Shown here: piece after piece, positions 1 to 5,804 of the stretch
Layout: each line of letters opens with the position of its first letter
Numbering within the stretch: position 1 is the first letter of the stretch
Assembly: GCA_017470345.1 (NCBI GenBank)
Contig: JAFUEP010000025.1
Span: forward strand, 62,001-126,000
Origin: Prevotella sp.
GTDB taxonomy: Bacteria; Bacteroidota; Bacteroidia; Bacteroidales; Bacteroidaceae
DNA: 64,000 nt
Reading direction: 5' to 3'
Translations under genes and position numbers: made by a program
Notes under the pieces: generated by a model
The model's database searches: none
The model's input: the letters and a program-made list of their open reading frames with translations, nothing else
Told to the model about the DNA's origin: nothing

Positions 1-7
1 AACGGCA

Positions 8-42
8 CTCGGCCGGTCAGAGTAATGATCCGACCGGCCGAG
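8..42 (+). terminator. Hairpin terminator at the left edge
   Basis: Perfect 11-bp inverted repeat (CTCGGCCGGTC at 8-18, GACCGGCCGAG at 32-42) with a 13-nt loop, followed on the plus strand by CGGTTTT. It probably ends a plus-strand gene lying to the left of the window. It may also limit the convergent small gene at 97-264, but the T-run favours the plus strand. Confidence 0.6.
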
Positions 43-96
43 CGGTTTTGATGGGGTGGGGCGGGGGCCACGCCCCGGGATGAGCATGACGGCGAG

Positions 97-264
97 TTAC
101 TCCTCGCAGTCGGGACTGGTGATCTTGTCGAAGTTCTCCACGTCGGTCACGTTGTTGGCAAACCAGAGCTTGAAGCCCGGACCGTCACCAGCCGCTTGTG
201 CCATATTGCTGCAAGCGGCGAGGGCCAACAAGGCCATTGTAATAACTTTTAATTTAGTATTCAT
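97..264 (-). CDS. Small putative lipoprotein (55 aa)
   Basis: Short exported protein of unknown function. The start at 264 is chosen because it gives a clean signal sequence (MNTKLKVITMALLALAACSN) and a leader of about 40 nt from the promoter at 314-344. An upstream in-frame extension would run into that promoter. The hydrophobic stretch ends in LAAC, which fits a lipobox, so the mature peptide would be a lipid-anchored chain of about 38 residues rich in G, D and N and ending SPDCEE. A second cleavage possibility is AQA|AGDG (signal peptidase I). I do not recognise a family. Confidence 0.5.
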   Translation of the reverse strand: MNTKLKVITMALLALAACSNMAQAAGDGPGFKLWFANNVTDVENFDKITSPDCEE

Positions 265-313
265 GCTGTGCGATATTATATTTTTGCGTTGTGAGTTGAC
301 GCCATATAGCATG

Positions 314-344
314 CAAATATACGTTATAATACGCACATACACAA
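314..344 (-). promoter_or_regulatory. Bacteroidetes promoter for the small lipoprotein
   Basis: On the minus strand TTG (342-344) is followed after exactly 20 bp by TATATTTG (314-321), a match to the TTTG/TAnnTTTG promoter. It points at the gene starting at 264. The remaining sequence between 345 and 522 shows no gene or repeat that I can support. Confidence 0.6.
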
Positions 345-522
345 GCGCCAAGACAATTTCGACGTTGTTTTCAGACAACTTCGTTGTTCAAAAAACGGTT
401 TCGTGGTCGGTTGTAGACGGCTTCGTGGCAGATCTATCTTTTCAATCTTTGTAAATCAGAAATGATTGTGCAAGATAGTATTGTATGGTTACCATGTAAG
501 AATAGCTTGGTATGATGAAGTT

Positions 523-575
523 ACCGCCCCCTCCTCTTCTTACTGCCAAAGGGCCGCAAGAAAGGGAGGGGGCGG
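523..575. repeat. GC-rich inverted repeat downstream of the HU-like gene
   Basis: CCGCCCCCTCC (523-533) and GGAGGGGGCGG (565-575) form an 11-bp stem around a 31-nt loop, about 20 nt past the stop of the HU-like gene. An A-run on the minus strand precedes the stem, and no U-run follows it in that direction. It could end transcription or belong to the GC-rich palindrome classes seen elsewhere in the window. Confidence 0.45.
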
Positions 576-595
576 GGGAGGGCCGTTTTTTTTTC

Positions 596-1219
596 TTATT
601 CGCTGAGCAGATAGACCTTGGCGCTGCGCCGACCCTGGGCGACGATGCCCGTCGAGGGGTCGTGGCTCAGACGGCGCAGCTCGCGCGTGGCCGTCGTGAG
701 CGACAGGCCGGTCAGGGCCGCATAGTCGGCCGTGCGCATCAGCGCGTGCTCCCTCAGGTAGTCCTTGGCCAGGCGGATGCGCTCCTCGGGCGCATACTTC
801 GAGCGCCTCAGCCGGCTGGCCTCGCCCCGCTCCAGCGAGCAGTAGCCGTCAGTCTCGGCTATCAGTTCCTTGTCGGCCCTGTAGCTCACGCCGCTGACGC
901 CGATGCTGACGACGTTGCGCTGCGACTCGCCCGTCTCGAAGGCATCCTGCTCCTTGTCGGGGCGGACGCCCAGTCGGGGCTTGAACGTGCCCAGCCCGTC
1001 AATGGTGACGCTGTAGCCGTCGGCCATCTGCAGGGCCAGCTCATGACACACGTGGGTCAGCACGCCGACGACGGCGCTGCGCTGCATGCCGCCGTGGCGG
1101 GTGCACCGCTCGACGAACTCGTCGAACCCCATGTTGCGGTAGATCTGCATTCGGTAGTAGGCCTGCGTCGTGCCCTTGCCGTGCAGGTCGGTCATCTCCT
1201 GTTTGATATACTTTGCCAT
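596..1219 (-). CDS. HU-like DNA-binding protein, Bacteroidetes long form
   Basis: Nucleoid-associated DNA-binding protein of the Bacteroidetes HU-related group. Residues 1 to about 125 match the HU fold of this group: MAKYIKQEMTDLHGKGTTQAYYR start, a YRNMGFDEFVERCTRHGGM helix, the VTIDGLGTFKPRL beta-hairpin and the KEQDAFETGES region. At 207 aa it is longer than the usual 120-160. The extra C-terminal part (about 135-207, APEERIRLAKDYLREHALMRTADYAALTGLSLTTATRELRRL) reads like a helix-turn-helix or winged-helix motif. It is monocistronic with its own promoter at 1263-1293, and three 21-bp-phased repeats lie immediately upstream. Autoregulation is an inference from that arrangement. Confidence 0.85.
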   Translation of the reverse strand: MAKYIKQEMTDLHGKGTTQAYYRMQIYRNMGFDEFVERCTRHGGMQRSAVVGVLTHVCHELALQMADGYSVTIDGLGTFKPRLGVRPDKEQDAFETGESQRNVVSIGVSGVSYRADKELIAETDGYCSLERGEASRLRRSKYAPEERIRLAKDYLREHALMRTADYAALTGLSLTTATRELRRLSHDPSTGIVAQGRRSAKVYLLSE

Positions 1220-1262
1220 TATCTTTCCTCCTCTTGTCTTTAAAGGTTAATTGAATCGCATA

Positions 1263-1293
1263 CAAAGGTACGAAAAATATCGGATAAAACAAA
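1263..1293 (-). promoter_or_regulatory. Promoter of the HU-like gene
   Basis: Minus-strand TTTG (1290-1293), 19-bp spacer and TACCTTTG (1263-1270), leaving a leader of about 35 nt before the start codon at 1219. The -33 box abuts the first arm of the repeat cluster at 1293-1373. Confidence 0.75.
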
Positions 1294-1373
1294 AATCTCA
1301 GTGTGATTTTATTTCGTCACACTGAGATTTATTAAAAACACACTGAGATTTTAATTCGTCACACTGTGATTTT
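1293..1373. repeat. Phased repeat cluster (possible operator) upstream of the HU-like promoter
   Basis: CACACTG occurs at 1318, 1339 and 1360, exactly 21 bp apart and each followed by A/TGATTTT. An inverted copy (CAGTGTG) lies at 1299-1305. The inverted copy and the first direct copy form a perfect 14-bp inverted repeat (1293-1306 and 1317-1330). A 21-bp period places the copies on the same face of the helix. The cluster adjoins the -33 box, so regulator binding there is plausible. The binding protein is unknown. Confidence 0.7.
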
Positions 1374-1432
1374 AGTTTTCCGTGCCGTATGGAATGATTG
1401 TCGGGACGGCCCGACAGACAAATGTCTCGTGC

Positions 1433-2854
1433 CTACTTTGGTGCCCTGTCGTGCCGCTGCGGCCGATGACGGCCATCATGGCGCTGGTCGGGCATCTGGT
1501 CGGGCAACTCGAGAATCTTGATGTTCTTGAAGCTGACGGCGTCGCCGTGGTCCTGCAGGAGGATGTAGCCCTCAGCCTGGTTGCCGAAGTTGGGCCAGTC
1601 GCGATATTTGCTGTAGGCCACGAGGGCGTCCCACTGCTGCGTGTTGCGCTCATATTCGAGCAGCTTCTCGCCGTTGAGCCAGTGCTCGACGTGGTTGCCG
1701 CGGACGATGACCATGGCCGTGTTGAACTTGTCGAAGACGAACGGCTTGTCTTCGCTGACGGGGATGAGGTCGTAGAGGGCCCCGAGCTTGCGGTTGCCCT
1801 TGACGCCGAGCTTGGCGTCAGGATGACGCTGGTCGTCGAGGATCTGGAACTCGCAGCCGATGGCCGAGCCGGCACCCTTGTTGAGGGTGGGGTCGACGAA
1901 GTACTTGATGCCGCTGTTGGCCCCCTCCGTGATCTTGAAGTCGACCTTGAGGATGAAGTTGCGCCAGGTGCGCGTGGTGACAATGTCGCCGCCGTTGGCG
2001 CTCTCGGCACCGTCGCTGGCGTGCACCTTCAGCTGGCCGTCGCTGACGGTCCATCCCTTCTCGGGGAAGGCGTCGAGCTTGGCGCCGCGCCATCCGTTGC
2101 TGGTCTGTCCGTCGAAGAGCAGGCGCCAGCCCTGGGCCTCCTCGGCGGGCGAGAGCGTATTGTCGACGAGGTTGACCTCGGGGGTGTGGTCGCGGTCGGG
2201 CTTCAGCAGATACTGTGCGACGTCCTGAGTGCAGATGCGCAGCTGGCGCCAGCTGACCGTCTTCTGCTCGTCAGCCTTGGCGCCCACCTGATGAACCTGC
2301 AGGGCGATGAACCCGCTGGGGCGGTAGTTGTCCCACAGACGAGCACAGGGCTGTCCGTTGACGTAGGTGCGGATCATGTTGCCGCAGCACTCGATGCGCG
2401 CCTTGTTCCACTCGTCGTGGCGGAAGGCATCCTGGGCCTGAGGATTCTTCGTCAGAGGATAGAGCCAGAGGCGGTCGGCCTCGTCGTAGACGCCGCCCGT
2501 CCAGGCGCGGTCGCTGGGATCGATCTCGAACTGGTAGCCATGGACGCGCCCGTTCTGATAGTCCTTGGTCGAGGCGCTGCGGAACTGTACGCCGGAGTTG
2601 AGGCCGTCGCTGACGCGGAACTCGAACTCGAGGATGAAGTCGCCGTAGGCTTTCTTCGTGGTGAGGAAGGAATTGGGCTGTCCTAAGACGGGTTGTCCGA
2701 CGATGGTGCCCTCCTTGACGAGGTATTTGGCTTTGCCGCCGAGCTGCTTCCAGCCGCTGAGGTTCTTGCCGTTGAACAGCGGTTCCCACTGCTGTGCATG
2801 GGTGACCAGGCTGATGGCGGCCATGAAGGATATGATTGCGATGATTCTTTTCAT
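1433..2854 (-). CDS. Secreted tandem DUF1080 protein (3-keto-disaccharide hydrolase-like)
   Basis: 473 aa. A Sec signal peptide (about 1-20, ending THAQ) precedes two DUF1080 (PF06439) jelly-roll domains. The first runs about 22-210 ([38 protein letters not shown]). The second runs about 240-455 ([42 protein letters not shown]). Members of this family hydrolyse or bind 3-keto-glycosides made by Gfo/Idh/MocA oxidoreductases. The next gene upstream is exactly such an oxidoreductase, so a periplasmic 3-keto-glycoside step is a reasonable inference; the substrate cannot be read. The Arg/His-rich tail after LELPDQ is atypical and may be a C-terminal extension. Confidence 0.85.
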   Translation of the reverse strand: MKRIIAIISFMAAISLVTHAQQWEPLFNGKNLSGWKQLGGKAKYLVKEGTIVGQPVLGQPNSFLTTKKAYGDFILEFEFRVSDGLNSGVQFRSASTKDYQNGRVHGYQFEIDPSDRAWTGGVYDEADRLWLYPLTKNPQAQDAFRHDEWNKARIECCGNMIRTYVNGQPCARLWDNYRPSGFIALQVHQVGAKADEQKTVSWRQLRICTQDVAQYLLKPDRDHTPEVNLVDNTLSPAEEAQGWRLLFDGQTSNGWRGAKLDAFPEKGWTVSDGQLKVHASDGAESANGGDIVTTRTWRNFILKVDFKITEGANSGIKYFVDPTLNKGAGSAIGCEFQILDDQRHPDAKLGVKGNRKLGALYDLIPVSEDKPFVFDKFNTAMVIVRGNHVEHWLNGEKLLEYERNTQQWDALVAYSKYRDWPNFGNQAEGYILLQDHGDAVSFKNIKILELPDQMPDQRHDGRHRPQRHDRAPK

Positions 2855-2874
2855 TTTTTCTTTCTTCTTTTTTT

Positions 2875-2962
2875 TCGTTATGTCGTTATTTCGTTATAAC
2901 GATATTCCGTTATCTCGTTATAACGACATTTCGATATTTCGTTATTCCGTTATCTCGAGATA
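2875..2962. repeat. Eleven-copy 8-bp tandem repeat
   Basis: Eleven consecutive octamers with consensus TCGTTATN fill most of the gap between the oxidoreductase and the DUF1080 gene. Degenerate copies include ACGATATT, CCGTTATC and TCGAGATA. TCGTTATA followed by ACGATATT or ACGACATT gives small palindromes. No gene or clear promoter is seen in the gap. Confidence 0.85.
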
Positions 2963-2966
2963 ATGA

Positions 2967-4388
2967 TCACTTTAATTGATAAAAATCCTCCCATCCCTTG
3001 CGCGGGGGCATGCCGGTGAGCAGGGCGTTGGCGAAGGCGTTGTTGGTGAACTGCTTGGTGCGCGGGTCGAAGAAGAGCTGGGCGTTGAGGCGCTGGGCGA
3101 TGACGCCGAGGCAAAACACCTGGCTCAGGACTCCGTTGATCTCGAAGGGCGAGCGCGTCTTCTCGCGGCCCTGACAGGCCAGCAGGAAATTCTCGAAGTG
3201 GTTCGACGGGCTCTTGGGCACCTCGGGCAGCTTCGACTTGATGGCTTCGGCCTTGGCTGAGGGCAGGATGGAGAGGGTGCTACCGTGGCTGCCGCCCTTG
3301 AAGGTGAGGTCGCTGCCGTAGATGATCTTGCCGGGGTTCAGTTCGGCCACAGGCGTGTTGCCCTGGTTGGTGGCGGGGATGTCGGGGTTATACTCTGACT
3401 GGCCGTAGTTGTCGGGCAGAGGGGGCAGATTGTCGATGCCGTCGTACCAGGTGATGTCGCAGGGCGGCATGCCCTGACGGGCGCCGAAGCGGAAGAGAAT
3501 GGTCGACGAGAAGGGATAGAAGAAGTCGTTGTGGCCCTTGGCATATTTCATCGTCACCTCATAGGGCAGGCCCAGGTCGAGGAACTCGTGGACGGTGTCG
3601 AGGATATGAGCCCCCCAGTCGCCCAGGGCGCCCATGCCGAAGTCGTACCAGCAGCGCCATTCGCCCTGGTGATATTTTTCCGAGTAGTCGTGCCACTGCG
3701 CTGCGCCGAGCCAAGCATCCCAGTTCATGCCCTGCGGCATCGGGTCGGCCGTGGGGAAACGGGTGATGTTGGCATCGAACTTGTGCCATCGGCGGCTGTT
3801 GTTCATGTGGGCCGTGACGGCGGTGACGTCGCGGATGATGCCGGCCTCCTTCCATGCCTTGAACTGGAAGTAGTTGGCCTCCGAGTGGCCCTGGTTGCCC
3901 ACCTGGGTGACCACCTGCGGGTGGCGGCGGGCGCTCTCCATCATCAGCTCGGCCTCGTGGAACGTGCGGCACATGGGCTTCTCGAGGTAGATGTGCTTGC
4001 CATAGTCGAGGGCCATCATGGCGATGGGGAAGTGGATGTGGTCAGGCACGGCGGCCACGACGGCGTCGAAGTGCGAGCTGTACTTCTCGAACAGTTCGCG
4101 GAAGTCGGTGAAGCGCTTGGCCTGGGGGAAGAGGCTGCGCACCTTCTGCGTGTGGCGTCCGTCCATGTCGACATCGCAGAGGGCCACCACGTCGACCATG
4201 CCGGTGCGCACGAAGTCGTCGACGTCCTGTTCGCCGCGGTTGCCGATGCCGATGAAGGCCACTTTCACCTTGTCGCCTTTGGGGGCGGCTTTCTTCTCAG
4301 CGGCATTGATGACGTCGCTGACAGAGCCCAGCGCCAGTGCTCCGGCTGCCAGGCTCATCTCTTTGAGGAATTGTCGTCTAGTTGTCAT
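2967..4388 (-). CDS. Gfo/Idh/MocA oxidoreductase with Tat signal
   Basis: 473-aa NAD(P)-dependent sugar oxidoreductase. The N-terminus has a twin-arginine signal (MTTRRQFLKEMSLAAGALALG), so it is probably exported folded with its cofactor. The Rossmann motif is VAFIGIGNRGEQD (about 43-55), and the family EKP motif appears as HIYLEKPMCRTFHEAE. The C-terminal substrate-domain signature includes GALGDWGAHILDTVHEFL. It is followed in the same direction by the DUF1080 protein and preceded by a secreted esterase, which suggests oxidation of glycosides to 3-keto forms. Substrate and cofactor preference are not visible. Confidence 0.88.
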   Translation of the reverse strand: MTTRRQFLKEMSLAAGALALGSVSDVINAAEKKAAPKGDKVKVAFIGIGNRGEQDVDDFVRTGMVDVVALCDVDMDGRHTQKVRSLFPQAKRFTDFRELFEKYSSHFDAVVAAVPDHIHFPIAMMALDYGKHIYLEKPMCRTFHEAELMMESARRHPQVVTQVGNQGHSEANYFQFKAWKEAGIIRDVTAVTAHMNNSRRWHKFDANITRFPTADPMPQGMNWDAWLGAAQWHDYSEKYHQGEWRCWYDFGMGALGDWGAHILDTVHEFLDLGLPYEVTMKYAKGHNDFFYPFSSTILFRFGARQGMPPCDITWYDGIDNLPPLPDNYGQSEYNPDIPATNQGNTPVAELNPGKIIYGSDLTFKGGSHGSTLSILPSAKAEAIKSKLPEVPKSPSNHFENFLLACQGREKTRSPFEINGVLSQVFCLGVIAQRLNAQLFFDPRTKQFTNNAFANALLTGMPPRKGWEDFYQLK

Positions 4389-4405
4389 AAGGATTATATC
4401 AATTA

Positions 4406-5263
4406 TTACTTACTGAAATTGCGTGAAGCAAAGGGCAGGGCCATGCGGATGGCCTGATGCCAATATTCCCAGTTGTGCTGGCCGTTGCGGATGCGGAGCT
4501 CGCTCTTGATGCGCTTCTGGCGCATCAGCTTGTGGAGCTCGACGTTGAGGTCGAAGAGGAAATCGTCGTCGCCGCAGTCGATGAACCACTTGACTGTGCG
4601 GAGCCGCTCTGCGGTGGCATCGTCGGCCTGACGGACGAAGTCGAGGGCGGAGTGCTGGCGGACGGCCTGCTTGACGAGATAGACCTTGTCGTCGACACCC
4701 TCCTGGCGCCGCTGGCCTCCGTCGTCGTCGAGCCATGCGCTCATGGCATAGACGGACGAGAAGAGGTCGGTGTGGCGCTGGCCGTAGACGGTGCTGCCGC
4801 CGCCTCCCATCGAGAGGCCCATGACGGCGCGCTGGCCCTTGGCGCCGCCGGCGCGATATTTCTGTTCGGCCTGTGGCATGAGCTCCTGGAAGAAGAAGTC
4901 CTCGTAGGCCCAGCCGGGCATGTTGAAGTAGCCGTTCCACGTCTCGTATGTCTTGGGGCCGCCCGCATTGGGCATGATGATGACCATGGGACAGGCCTCG
5001 CCCGTCTCGATGAGCTCGTCGGCGACGGTCTGCATCTGACCTTTGTCGCGCCAAGCCGTGTAGTCGTCGGTGAAGCCGTGGAGCAGGTAGACCACGGGAT
5101 AGTGCTGCGTGGGATTCTGTTCGAATCCGCTGGGCAGATAGACGTTAAACTTGACCCACTCGCCGAGCACGTTGCTATGGAGGCTGTCGGTCAGGATGCG
5201 TCCGGCATGGACGCCGAGGCACAGCAGCAATGCTGCGCCCATCACGGTCATTCGGTGTTTCAT
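4406..5263 (-). CDS. Secreted esterase, alpha/beta hydrolase (PF00756-like)
   Basis: 285 aa with a signal peptide (about 1-20, ending GVHAG). It has the esterase D / CE1-type fold: YPVVYLLHGFTDDYTAW oxyanion-loop region, nucleophile elbow GLSMGGGGS, a candidate catalytic Asp in FIDCGDDDFLF and the catalytic His in GQHNWEYW. Such enzymes remove acetyl or feruloyl esters from carbohydrates, or act on small esters. It lies 17 nt upstream of the Tat oxidoreductase on the same strand, so a role in the same glycoside pathway is possible. The exact ester is unknown. Confidence 0.82.
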   Translation of the reverse strand: MKHRMTVMGAALLLCLGVHAGRILTDSLHSNVLGEWVKFNVYLPSGFEQNPTQHYPVVYLLHGFTDDYTAWRDKGQMQTVADELIETGEACPMVIIMPNAGGPKTYETWNGYFNMPGWAYEDFFFQELMPQAEQKYRAGGAKGQRAVMGLSMGGGGSTVYGQRHTDLFSSVYAMSAWLDDDGGQRRQEGVDDKVYLVKQAVRQHSALDFVRQADDATAERLRTVKWFIDCGDDDFLFDLNVELHKLMRQKRIKSELRIRNGQHNWEYWHQAIRMALPFASRNFSK

Positions 5264-5305
5264 TTCTTATTCGGTTTTTGTTATGGTCGTAAGAGGGTAG
5301 GGGCT

Positions 5306-5779
5306 TCAGAACTCCGTGAACGAGAGGGGCATGAGGTTCTTAATGCCGTCCATGACATAGATGCGGCGGAGCCCGTAGAGCAGGATGCGGATGGGCTGGC
5401 TGAAGCGAGTCTCGGTCTCAATCATGACCTGCCGACATGTGCCGCAGGGCGAGACGGGCTCCTCAGTCAGCTGGCCGTCGGTGTCGCGAGCGGCGATGGC
5501 CAGCGTCTTGACGGGCACGTCGGGATACTGGGCGCCGGCGGCGAAGATGGCTGACCGCTCAGCGCAGAGCCCGGCGGGGAAGGCCGCGTTCTCCTGATTG
5601 CAGCCGGGCAGCACCTGCCCGTTCTCGAGCAGCAGGGCTGCGCCGACGTGGAAGTGGGAGTACTTGGCATAGCTGTTGTTGGTCGACTCGATGGCTTTCT
5701 CGATGAGGAACTGCTCGTCCTGCGTGAGTTCGTCCATCTGGCACTCCTTGATCTGGATTTTCAGTTTCAGGTCCTTCAT
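5306..5779 (-). CDS. cdd: Cytidine deaminase
   Basis: 157-aa zinc-dependent deaminase of the pyrimidine salvage pathway (cytidine or deoxycytidine to uridine or deoxyuridine, cytoplasm). The zinc-site motifs are both present: CAERSA (Cys ligand plus catalytic Glu) and PCGTCRQ (two Cys ligands). The substrate-loop region FHVGAALL is also clear. The length suits the homotetrameric class. A second ATG at codon 15 (MDELTQDEQ) is an alternative start. It lies between uvrA (20 nt upstream) and the esterase (42 nt downstream) on the same strand. Confidence 0.93.
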   Translation of the reverse strand: MKDLKLKIQIKECQMDELTQDEQFLIEKAIESTNNSYAKYSHFHVGAALLLENGQVLPGCNQENAAFPAGLCAERSAIFAAGAQYPDVPVKTLAIAARDTDGQLTEEPVSPCGTCRQVMIETETRFSQPIRILLYGLRRIYVMDGIKNLMPLSFTEF

Positions 5780-5783
5780 GTCA

Positions 5784-5804
5784 GTTCATAGTTTATAGTT
5801 CATA
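5784..5804. repeat. Heptamer array between uvrA and cdd
   Basis: Three heptamers GTTCATA, GTTTATA, GTTCATA in the short uvrA-cdd gap, running into the uvrA stop. The reverse-complement unit (GAACTAT) recurs at 36331-36386 and the same unit at 43099-43126. Confidence 0.7.

Noticed and set aside
1382-2686. 434-codon plus-strand frame antisense to the DUF1080 gene
   Set aside because: Val/Ala/Asp/Gly-rich mirror of the real minus-strand gene with no domain or start signal; the same holds for other long antisense frames (for example 26942-29218 and 57843-59270).
2875-2962. CRISPR array in the repeat-rich gaps
   Set aside because: The units are 7-9 or 22 bp with no unique spacers and no cas genes nearby.
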